In this document: one piece after another, positions 1 to 5,883 of the stretch
How positions within the stretch are numbered: the stretch's first letter is position 1
Layout of the letters: each line of letters opens with the position of its first letter
NCBI GenBank assembly: GCA_002360495.1
Contig: DEQO01000073.1
Location: 36,782-48,400 of the forward strand
Source: Flavobacteriales bacterium UBA3364
GTDB lineage: Bacteria; Bacteroidota; Bacteroidia; Flavobacteriales_F; PHOS-HE28
DNA: 11,619 nt
Direction of reading: 5' to 3'
Made by a program: the position numbers and the translations under genes
The notes under the pieces: generated by a model
What the model was told of the DNA's origin: nothing
The model's input: only the letters and a program-made list of their open reading frames with translations
Databases searched by the model: none

Positions 1-900
1 GCGCATGTCGTAGGGCTTGGCGCGCTCGCTGGGCAGGATGCCGTAGATCTCCTTCGGGTCGGCCTTGGGTGCGGCGGGTTTCTCGCGGCTGAAGCCCGCA
101 TCCTTGGGGCTGCCCAGCTTGTCCATGATGGCGCGGATCTTTTTCAGGCAATCCGCATCGTCCTTGCACTTGTAGTCGGTGACGCCGCTGATCTCGCTGT
201 GGGTGGTGGCGCCGCCGAGGGTCTCGTTGTCGATGTCCTCACCAATGGCGGCTTTTACCAGGTAGCTGCCGGCCAGGAAGATGCTGCCGGTCTTCTCCAC
301 AATGAGGGCCTCGTCGCTCATGATGGGCAGGTAGGCGCCGCCCGCCACGCAGCTGCCCATGACGGCGGCGATCTGCGTGATGCCCATGCTGCTCATGATG
401 GCGTTGTTGCGGAAGATCCTGCCGAAGTGCTCCTTGTCGGGGAAGATCTCGTCCTGCATGGGCAGGTACACGCCGGCGCTGTCCACGAGGTAGATGATGG
501 GCAGGCGGTTCTCGATGGCGATCTCCTGGGCGCGCAGGTTCTTCTTGCCCGTCATGGGGAACCAGGCGCCGGCCTTCACGGTGGCGTCGTTGGCCACCAC
601 GATGCATTGGCGCTTGCTCACGTAGCCGATCACCACCACCACACCGGCGCAGGGGGCACCGCCGTGCTCCTTGTACATGCCGTCGGCCGCGAAGGCGCCG
701 ATCTCGATGCGCGGCGAGCCTTTATCCAGCAGCCCGTCGATGCGTTCGCGGGCGGTCATCTTGCCGTCGGCCTTGAGCTTCTCGATGCGTTTCTCGCCGC
801 CGCCGAGGTGGATCTTCTTCAGGCGGGCGTTGAGCGCGGAGACGAGGAGCTTGTTGTGGTCCTCATTGCGGGATACTTCGATGTCGATCTTCTCAGCCAT
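1..900 (-). CDS. Acyl-CoA carboxylase, carboxyltransferase (beta) subunit, methylcrotonyl-CoA-carboxylase-like; 3' part outside window
   Basis: The first 300 codons are present, from the ATG at 898-900, and the frame stays open to the left edge. The family transfers carboxyl from carboxybiotin on a partner alpha subunit to an acyl-CoA in the cytoplasm. The protein has a basic helical N-terminus (residues 1-55, KMTARERIDGLLD). The crotonase-fold core follows: NDATVKAG (104-111), LRAQEIA (122-128), YLVDSAGVYLP (137-147), FGRIF (159-163), the oxyanion-type MGSCVAGGAYLP (181-192), and FLAGSYLVKAAIGE (208-221). VKAG, the AGVYLP loop and the SCxAGGAY loop resemble methylcrotonyl-CoA carboxylase subunit beta more than the shorter propionyl type. 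Full family members have about 530-540 residues, so roughly 230 are missing. Substrate specificity cannot be settled from sequence; leucine breakdown or another short branched acyl-CoA is the likely role. The biotin carboxylase partner is not in the window. Confidence 0.9.
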   Translation of the reverse strand, partial: MAEKIDIEVSRNEDHNKLLVSALNARLKKIHLGGGEKRIEKLKADGKMTARERIDGLLDKGSPRIEIGAFAADGMYKEHGGAPCAGVVVVIGYVSKRQCIVVANDATVKAGAWFPMTGKKNLRAQEIAIENRLPIIYLVDSAGVYLPMQDEIFPDKEHFGRIFRNNAIMSSMGITQIAAVMGSCVAGGAYLPIMSDEALIVEKTGSIFLAGSYLVKAAIGEDIDNETLGGATTHSEISGVTDYKCKDDADCLKKIRAIMDKLGSPKDAGFSREKPAAPKADPKEIYGILPSERAKPYDMR

Positions 901-997
901 GCGTCACTTGCCCGGTGCGTTGGTGCGGGCGCGGTACGAAGATCGGGCAGGGCGATCATTCGACCGACCGACCCACGATGTTCGTTGTACAGGTCGC

Positions 998-1726
998 TTA
1001 GAAGCGGTAGCCCACCTGGAAAACGTAACGGAAACCGGCGCCCCAGGTGGAGCCGCTGCCGTCCACGCGAAGCTCGTCATCGGTGATGAGCTTGTTGAGC
1101 AGCGGGAACATGCCGGAAAGTGCATCGTACAGGTCCTCGTATTCACCGGACCCACCGAGCTCGACATTCGATGAGAGCGTCATGTCCAACCGGTACCATC
1201 CCAAGGCCGGTCCAGCGAGGATCAGATCAACGGTCCACCGGTCGTGGATCACCACCTGGTAGCCCAGTTCGGCGCCCACCATGAGCATGTTCACATAGCT
1301 CTGCAGTTGCGCCTCATGCCCGTTCCGTGTGAGGATGCTGGTGTTATTGTCGAAATAGTAGTACGTGATGTACGGTCCCCAGTACAAGCCGTCCGGAATG
1401 GCGAAACGGTTGCGCTTGGTGAAGTACATGCGGTAGTCGGCGGCGAAGCTGAAGCCCCGGTTGTGGTTCGTGCCCTTCCATTCGTAGCTGGCGCTGTCGC
1501 TTACGGGCAGCAGCTCGGGCAGGGCGAGCAGTCCGGTGTTCACGGAGAAGGAACGCTTCGGGCCCAGGATGCGCTCGTACCCCACCACGTAGTTCCCCGA
1601 CCCGCTCAACACCAAGGGGGTCAAGTTGAAGCGAACGGTGTTCTTGAACGTGGTGTCGTGGTGCGGCTCCTGGCCATGTACAAAACTCACGCAGGCAAGG
1701 AGGAGGACCAGCAGCGGTGTTCTCAT
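998..1726 (-). CDS. Outer membrane beta-barrel protein (DUF3575-like), function unknown
   Basis: This 242-residue protein starts with a signal peptide: MRTP, then a hydrophobic stretch LLVLLLACVSF, then VHG followed by Q19, where signal peptidase I cleavage is plausible. The mature part has alternating aromatic strands such as VRFNLTPLVLSGSGNYVVGYERIL, YWGPYITYYYF and GFRYVFQVGYRF. It ends in phenylalanine, the usual last residue of barrels inserted by the Bam complex. The pattern fits the small DUF3575-like barrels common in Bacteroidota, which have no established function. The frame is open further upstream to an ATG at 1825, but that would put 33 residues in front of the signal peptide, so the start at 1726 was chosen. 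It lies on the same strand as its neighbours, with gaps of 106 bp upstream and 97 bp downstream, so co-transcription is uncertain. A weak -7-like TACTATTG lies about 15-22 nt upstream. Confidence 0.78.
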   Translation of the reverse strand: MRTPLLVLLLACVSFVHGQEPHHDTTFKNTVRFNLTPLVLSGSGNYVVGYERILGPKRSFSVNTGLLALPELLPVSDSASYEWKGTNHNRGFSFAADYRMYFTKRNRFAIPDGLYWGPYITYYYFDNNTSILTRNGHEAQLQSYVNMLMVGAELGYQVVIHDRWTVDLILAGPALGWYRLDMTLSSNVELGGSGEYEDLYDALSGMFPLLNKLITDDELRVDGSGSTWGAGFRYVFQVGYRF

Positions 1727-1832
1727 GGGCGGAAGGCTCGCCAATAGTACGAAGCGGATGATACGCAGCACTTGACACGGGTCAGGGGTGGGGGGGCGCG
1801 TCGCCGCTGCGACGGAGCCGCTCAAGACGCTG

Positions 1833-2204
1833 CTAGAACATGGCCAACAGGCCCAGCCCGAGGATCAATAGGAGGCCGAACACGAAGCCCAGCACGGTGC
1901 CGAACACAAGGACGAAGGCGGTGCGCACCACGCCGGGTGTGCGTCGGGCGACCAAGGCGGAGACGGTGAACAGACCGGCCAACATGCCCAGGAAGTAGAG
2001 TCCCATCGCGAACAGGTTGCCCGGTGTCAACAGCCCTTCCAGCGAATACCGCCCTTCATCGATGTAGTAGAGGTAGAGGGTGATGGCCAAGGCTGCGCCT
2101 AGCAGCAGGCTCCAATGGATCGGGCGGGAAGCGGGCTGGACGATGACCATGGATGTTGTTCTGTGCCCGATGAACGGCGGAACCGGCCGATCGTTGTGTT
2201 CCAT
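1833..2204 (-). CDS. Small integral membrane protein, three predicted helices, unknown function
   Basis: This 123-residue protein is not a family I recognise. Residues 1-29 are polar and precede three hydrophobic segments, about residues 30-47 (WSLLLGAALAITLYLYYI), 64-84 and 92-122. The last is rich in Gly, Leu and Phe and runs almost to the C-terminus, so the protein should be embedded in the inner membrane. The ATG at 2204 lies only 6 nt beyond the stop of the alpha/beta hydrolase gene, which supports this start and suggests one transcript with translational coupling. A later Met19 (position 2150) is a possible alternative start. The spacing links it to the hydrolase, but no shared function can be named. 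Confidence 0.68.
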   Translation of the reverse strand: MEHNDRPVPPFIGHRTTSMVIVQPASRPIHWSLLLGAALAITLYLYYIDEGRYSLEGLLTPGNLFAMGLYFLGMLAGLFTVSALVARRTPGVVRTAFVLVFGTVLGFVFGLLLILGLGLLAMF

Positions 2205-2210
2205 GGGCGC

Positions 2211-3086
2211 TCAGGGTGTGGTGGAAAGGAACGTGCGGATGTCCTCCGTGAGTTCAACATTGGCTTCCTCATGCACGAAATGCCCGGTTTCCGGCAATGT
2301 CTTGACCACCGCATACGGCAGCGCAGACTTCCAGCGGTCCATCAGGTCCGGCGGGAAGAAACGGTCCTTCATACCCCAGCAGATCAGCGTCGGGATGTTC
2401 TTCAAGCGATCGACCTTCTTCCATTGCTCGTTCCAGAACGGACCTGCGTTCTTGATCTCTTGAACACAGGCGAAGGTGGCCACGCGCGATGTTGCATCGG
2501 GCAAGGCGTTCTTGAACTGCGCGTGCACGGCTTTGGTCAGTTTCGACTTGTCGCCATAGGCGCTGGGCATCATCACGTTCACGCTGAAGCCGAGCCGCAG
2601 GTAAAGGAATCGACCAAGCCACGACTTCATGATGGCGGTAGGCCGGCTGAAGCGCTTGTCAGGCATCAGATCCCAGAGCCAGGTGTTGTAGAGCACGATG
2701 CGCTTCACGTTCGCAGTATGCTCCAACGCGTACGGCAGGCCGATGCCTCCGCCGAAGTCGGTTACGGCGAGAGTTATATCCTTCAGACCAAGGTGATCGA
2801 TAAAGTCCTGCAGCCGACGGGAGTGCGCCCTCACCGTGTAATCGGCACCGGGCGGCTTATCGCTCAACCCGAAGCCGAGGTGGTCCGGCGCAATGCAGCG
2901 ATGGGTGGGCGAGAAGGCCTTGACCAGGTGCCGGAAGCCGAAGCTCCATTCAGGCGTGCCGTGCACGAAAAGGATGATCGGGCCCCGGCCTTCATCGATG
3001 TAATTGATCCGGCCGTCAGGATGCGTGAACGTGCGGATCTCAAAGGGATATTCGGAATGGTCCAGCCAAGTCGGTGCGGTGATCAT
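2211..3086 (-). CDS. Alpha/beta hydrolase with Asp nucleophile, haloalkane dehalogenase/epoxide hydrolase-like
   Basis: The protein has 291 residues, close to the usual length for haloalkane dehalogenases. The order of motifs is HGTPEWSFGFR (42-52, oxyanion loop), PDHLGFGLSDKP (67-78), the nucleophile elbow VTDFGGGIGLPYA (108-120) with Asp110, a cap domain at about 135-215, then GMKDRFFPP (238-246) with Asp241 as likely acid, and ETGHFVHEEA (266-275) with His269 as base. The triad is therefore Asp-His-Asp, which is family knowledge for dehalogenases and epoxide hydrolases rather than serine esterases. Two positions are unusual: Phe111 follows the nucleophile where these families normally have Trp, and Thr44 stands in the HG-x-P loop where Asn or Glu is typical for halide binding. 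Dehalogenation is therefore not assured. No signal peptide is seen, so it is probably cytoplasmic. It sits 6 nt upstream of a small membrane protein gene and 85 bp downstream of wbqC. Confidence 0.88.
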   Translation of the reverse strand: MITAPTWLDHSEYPFEIRTFTHPDGRINYIDEGRGPIILFVHGTPEWSFGFRHLVKAFSPTHRCIAPDHLGFGLSDKPPGADYTVRAHSRRLQDFIDHLGLKDITLAVTDFGGGIGLPYALEHTANVKRIVLYNTWLWDLMPDKRFSRPTAIMKSWLGRFLYLRLGFSVNVMMPSAYGDKSKLTKAVHAQFKNALPDATSRVATFACVQEIKNAGPFWNEQWKKVDRLKNIPTLICWGMKDRFFPPDLMDRWKSALPYAVVKTLPETGHFVHEEANVELTEDIRTFLSTTP

Positions 3087-3171
3087 GGCGCATTCGGTGA
3101 CGTTCTGGTGAACGACCGATCAAAGGTGGGTCGGCTGCGGAGCTGCAACGCTTGACCAGGATCAAGAACCA

Positions 3172-3789
3172 CTAGTCATGGATGATCCGCCGCGCTTCGG
3201 GCCCGGCGTTCATCACCAGGTCGATCACGCTCACCCGAGGGACGAAGCCATGTCGGTCGGAGAAGATCTGTGTATAGGGAGGTGCCGCCGAGACTTCCGC
3301 TGGCAAAGGTTTCTTCGGGTGGAAGGCGAGGCGGAGGTCGGTCAGTCCCTCCAGTATCTCAACGTAGTTTTCGGAGACCAGCACGTCGGTCGTAAGCCCC
3401 AGCCACCTCAGGCCAAGATCGAGTGTCGCGCGTTGGAGGTCAACGAGCCGTTCGTATTTCCCCAGCACCACAGCTTCGATGGCATCGATGTAGTGGATGA
3501 ACCATGGTGTATTGCCATAAGCACTTCGGATCGCATGCACGTGCTGTTGCGGCCAGGTCTCGCTGTAGCTGAGGCCGACGGTTTGCATGCGCATCTTCTC
3601 ACCGCTCCGCCGCGCGATCTGCACGGTGAGGTCCTGTCTGCCGTTCGGCCCCACTATGCTGGTACGTGTGCGGTAGCTCTGGCGTTCGTAGTGTTCGCCC
3701 GTATCGATGATCACCTTAGGATGCCTGGCCAGAAGGTGATAGTGCTCGACCGTGCCGAAATAGAAGGCCGAAAGCAGCGGGGTGTTCAT
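3172..3789 (-). CDS. wbqC: WbqC family protein
   Basis: This 205-residue protein matches the WbqC-like family in length and layout. The N-terminal strand SAFYFGTVEHYHLLARH (7-23) is followed by the characteristic YERQSYRTRTSIVGPNG (34-50), then LTVQIARR (54-61), WPQQHVHAIRSAYGNTPWF (79-97) and YIDAIEAVVLGKYERLVDLQ (100-119). In Bacteroidota, wbqC-like genes are widespread and have been linked to surface polysaccharide or glycolipid clusters, but the biochemical activity is not firmly known. In many relatives it lies next to signal peptidase lepB; here it does not. It is divergent from the NlpE-like gene, with only 34 bp between the two start codons, and probably leads the minus-strand block. 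Confidence 0.85.
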   Translation of the reverse strand: MNTPLLSAFYFGTVEHYHLLARHPKVIIDTGEHYERQSYRTRTSIVGPNGRQDLTVQIARRSGEKMRMQTVGLSYSETWPQQHVHAIRSAYGNTPWFIHYIDAIEAVVLGKYERLVDLQRATLDLGLRWLGLTTDVLVSENYVEILEGLTDLRLAFHPKKPLPAEVSAAPPYTQIFSDRHGFVPRVSVIDLVMNAGPEARRIIHD

Positions 3790-3823
3790 CGGGAGGACGA
3801 AGGTCGTATGCTACTTTCGAACC

Positions 3824-4564
3824 ATGCGTTCTTCTCCGATCCTTGTCCTCTTCGCTTTGCTGGTGTCATGCGGCAGTGACCCCGTTCCCACCACCTCCAC
3901 GGCGCCCGAGGCCGATACCACGGTCGTTGATACCATAGCGGCTGACTGGCCCGGCTACTACACCGATACCCTTCCCTGCAGCGATTGCCCGGGCATCGAA
4001 ACCACGCTCTGGGTCCGGAGCGATAGCAGCTTTGTGCTGCAACAGCGCTACCTGGAGCGCGACAGCATTCCAGTTGGCACAATGGGCCAGTGGCATGTGG
4101 TGAATGGACTGCTGACGGTAGGCTACGCAGGCGATAAACCGGAATTCTACCGGTACACCGCGGAAGGTCTCCTGATGGTGGACGAGATGGGCGCGGCGTT
4201 CAACTCAGCCTTGGATCATTCCTTGGATAAACTGGCGGATGAGATCGGGGATGCCATTCCGCGCATGCGCCTGTCGGGCAACTTCACCTACATGGCCGAT
4301 GCCCTGACCTTCCAACCTTGCGGAACACGGTTCCCGATGCCATGTGTGGGCGGCATGGACATGGGGGAGGAAGAAGGCGAACCCTTGGTGGCGTTCACCA
4401 ATGAGGACCTTCAAAAGGCCTACGCCAAAGCCGTCAAGAGAGGAGGTGATCCGTGGACCATCGATGCCGTATGTACCATTGGCATGGGTCCAGCCATGGA
4501 GGGCGACGGCGCGGACGAATACATCTTCATTGAAGAGATCATCGGTCCGGCACAATGCCCTTGA
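3824..4564 (+). CDS. nlpE: NlpE-like copper-resistance/envelope-stress lipoprotein
   Basis: The protein has 246 residues (Escherichia coli NlpE has 236) and both NlpE domains. The chosen ATG at 3824 gives a lipoprotein signal MRSSPILVLFALLVSC with Cys16 as the lipidated residue; an in-frame ATG at 3782 would add 14 residues before it and overlap wbqC. The N-terminal domain has TLPCSDCPGIETTLWVRSD (49-67), including the CxxC motif Cys52/Cys55, and then a beta-rich region with FVLQQRYLE and YRYTAEGLLMVDEMG. The C-terminal domain has LSGNFTYMADALTFQPC (150-166), and LQKAYAKAV (196-204) corresponds to the helix of the OB-fold part. Cys166 and Cys245 are placed like the disulfide pair of the E. 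coli protein. In E. coli NlpE is an outer membrane lipoprotein that signals surface contact and lipoprotein-sorting faults to CpxA. No cpx genes are visible here, so a copper or redox role remains inference. Confidence 0.85.
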   Translation: MRSSPILVLFALLVSCGSDPVPTTSTAPEADTTVVDTIAADWPGYYTDTLPCSDCPGIETTLWVRSDSSFVLQQRYLERDSIPVGTMGQWHVVNGLLTVGYAGDKPEFYRYTAEGLLMVDEMGAAFNSALDHSLDKLADEIGDAIPRMRLSGNFTYMADALTFQPCGTRFPMPCVGGMDMGEEEGEPLVAFTNEDLQKAYAKAVKRGGDPWTIDAVCTIGMGPAMEGDGADEYIFIEEIIGPAQCP

Positions 4565-4583
4565 AAGTAGGCAGGAATAGCGC

Positions 4584-5738
4584 CTAGACCATCCGCAGCC
4601 GCGAGCCCCAGTAGCGCTCTTCCAGCCAGATCTTGAACAAGGGGTCGATCCACTCGGTCTTCCGGCCCACGAAATCGAGCACTTCCTTTTGCTCCAGCGC
4701 CATGGTCATGCGCTTCACATGCGCGCTCGATCCCAGTTCGAAGCGACGGATCGTGTCCATCGTGGTGAAACGCTCCACGCCGTTGAGCAGGGCCCGCAGG
4801 TAGTTCAGCTGCGGGGTGGTCAGGTCGTCCACCAGGCGGTGGTATAGCGCATCGTGCTGGTTGAGCAGGTCGTCCAGTGCCATTTCCACCACGGCCCGAG
4901 TGCACGTCCTTCCGCTGTGGAGAAAGGCCACATGACCGAGGAGCTGCACATGGTAGGAGTGGTCCTGCATGCGCTCGGCGATGAGCTCGCACACCTCCGG
5001 GGCGATGGCCTTCTTGCGGCTGGCGAAGCGGGCCTTGATGAAGCGGACCCAATCCGTGCGCTTGATCTTGTCCAGGAAGAGCACATCGCCGAAGCGGTAG
5101 AAGGGCATGCTCTGCTTGTTGAAGAGGTCCATCATCATATGCCGCTTGCTGCCGTAGATCACATGGCATACGGCCTTGTGGTGCTGCCACGAAGCGCGCA
5201 GCACTTTCTGGAAGCCCATGGGATCGGGCAGATGAGCGATGTTCTGGAACTCATCGATGCACAGCACGAGCCGCACTTTCTTCGCCTTGGCCATCCGCTC
5301 GGGTAGGTCCAGCAGGTCCTGTATGTTCCGCTCGGCATCGGGCCAGTTGAACTTCAGGGTGAATTCGCTCTGCGGATCCACCCCGAGCCCGATCTGTGGT
5401 ACCACACCACGGACGAACTTCTTCAGGTCGGCGATCCGGTCCTCCATGGTCTTGCCGAGGGCCTTGATCACCGCTTCGGTGGTGCGCTCCAGGAATTCCT
5501 GCTCGCTGCGCACGTGGAAGAGGTCCACGAAGGCGAAACGTACGTCCTTCTCGCGGGCCATGTCCAGGGCCACCTGGCGTACCAACGAGGATTTCCCCCA
5601 ACGCCGCGGACTGATCAGCACGGTGTTGAGACCGGACCGGAAGTTGGTCCTCAGCCGTTCGCGGTGGTTCTCCCGGTCTATGAAGCTGTCGCCGGAGACC
5701 GTTGTCCCGATCAGGAAAGGGGAATGTTCTTCATCCAT
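4584..5738 (-). CDS. AAA/STAND-type P-loop ATPase (archaeal-ATPase-like)
   Basis: This 384-residue protein opens with a short lead-in, FLIGTTVSGDSFIDRENHRERL (8-29), typical of the archaeal-type ATPase family. Walker A is SPRRWGKSSLV (43-53), with Lys49 and Ser50 and a serine in place of the first glycine. Walker B is RLVLCIDEFQNI (156-167), with Asp162/Glu163. A sensor-like VIYGSKRHMM (193-202) follows. The region PFYRFGDVLFLDKIKRTDWVRFIKARF (212-238) is the LxPL-like linker to a helical lid. Residues of about 305-375 look like a winged-helix domain (LTTPQLNYLRALLNGVERFTT, then EVLDFVGRKTEWIDPLFKIWLEERYW). No transmembrane segment or effector domain is seen. Relatives are widespread and mostly uncharacterised; some act in mobile-element or defence settings, which the neighbours here do not support. 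It converges on nlpE with a 19-bp gap. Its promoter carries an AT-rich inverted repeat, so its expression may be controlled. Confidence 0.85.
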   Translation of the reverse strand: MDEEHSPFLIGTTVSGDSFIDRENHRERLRTNFRSGLNTVLISPRRWGKSSLVRQVALDMAREKDVRFAFVDLFHVRSEQEFLERTTEAVIKALGKTMEDRIADLKKFVRGVVPQIGLGVDPQSEFTLKFNWPDAERNIQDLLDLPERMAKAKKVRLVLCIDEFQNIAHLPDPMGFQKVLRASWQHHKAVCHVIYGSKRHMMMDLFNKQSMPFYRFGDVLFLDKIKRTDWVRFIKARFASRKKAIAPEVCELIAERMQDHSYHVQLLGHVAFLHSGRTCTRAVVEMALDDLLNQHDALYHRLVDDLTTPQLNYLRALLNGVERFTTMDTIRRFELGSSAHVKRMTMALEQKEVLDFVGRKTEWIDPLFKIWLEERYWGSRLRMV

Positions 5739-5762
5739 GGCGAGGCGTCCGGGCTCTTACGC

Positions 5763-5770
5763 CAAATGTA
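5763..5770 (-). promoter_or_regulatory. Putative -7 box of the ATPase gene (TACATTTG)
   Basis: On the minus strand TACATTTG matches the Bacteroidota -7 consensus TAnnTTTG at every fixed position. It lies 24 nt before the ATPase start codon, which predicts a leader of roughly 20 nt. No convincing TTG-type -33 element is seen at the right distance. The space where it would sit is taken up by the inverted repeat at 5778-5803. Confidence 0.55.
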
Positions 5771-5777
5771 ACACAAT

Positions 5778-5803
5778 TGTTTGTAACATTATTGTTACAA
5801 ACA
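5778..5803. promoter_or_regulatory. Perfect inverted repeat, candidate operator of the ATPase gene
   Basis: The arms TGTTTGTAACA (5778-5788) and TGTTACAAACA (5793-5803) are exact reverse complements of 11 bp around a TTAT spacer. A second, nested pair lies outside them: CAAATGT (5763-5769) and ACATTTG (5803-5809). The heptamer TGTAACA or its complement TGTTACA occurs at 5767-5773, 5782-5788 and 5793-5799. The block is clearly richer in A and T than the flanking genes. It sits immediately upstream of the -7 box, where a repressor or activator would act. A terminator for mnmE is less likely because the stem is AT-rich and no T-run follows on the minus strand. Confidence 0.5.
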
Positions 5804-5855
5804 CATTTGTCACTTCTGGAACAGCCGCCAATGCTTCTTTCTGATCGGATGTCTC

Positions 5856-5878
5856 CGGTCCAATTCCCGATCGGACCG
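5856..5878 (-). terminator. Possible hairpin after mnmE
   Basis: CGGTCC (5856-5861) and GGACCG (5873-5878) can form a 6-bp GC-rich stem with an 11-nt loop, starting 5 nt after the mnmE stop codon. An overlapping alternative pairs GATCGG (5843-5848) with CCGATC (5867-5872). No T-run follows on the transcribed strand, so termination here is only a suggestion. Confidence 0.25.
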
Positions 5879-5883
5879 CCGGT

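Noticed and set aside
199..1086. Plus-strand open frame crossing the carboxyltransferase and outer membrane protein genes
   Set aside because: It is antisense to two supported genes and contains repetitive Ala-Gly-His-Asp-Val residues without family features.
1790..1796. Run of seven G residues as a possible phase-variation tract
   Set aside because: It lies in the gap before the outer membrane protein's signal peptide, outside the chosen coding region. Seven bases in a GC-rich genome is weak evidence without length variation between isolates.
2115..3155. Long plus-strand open frame (346 codons) opposite the hydrolase gene
   Set aside because: It is antisense to a well-supported hydrolase, and its translation has no recognisable motifs and a composition typical of GC-rich antisense frames.
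4565..4583. Shared terminator between the converging nlpE and ATPase genes
   Set aside because: The 19-bp gap contains no inverted repeat or T-run.
4420..5190. Minus-strand frame of 256 codons overlapping the ATPase gene and nlpE
   Set aside because: It is another frame of the ATPase gene that also runs antisense into nlpE; the peptide is Pro/Arg/Ala-rich with no domain.
2211..5738. A defence island made of the ATPase and hydrolase
   Set aside because: The intervening wbqC and nlpE genes are envelope functions, the genes face different directions, and no nuclease, methylase or mobile-element gene is nearby.
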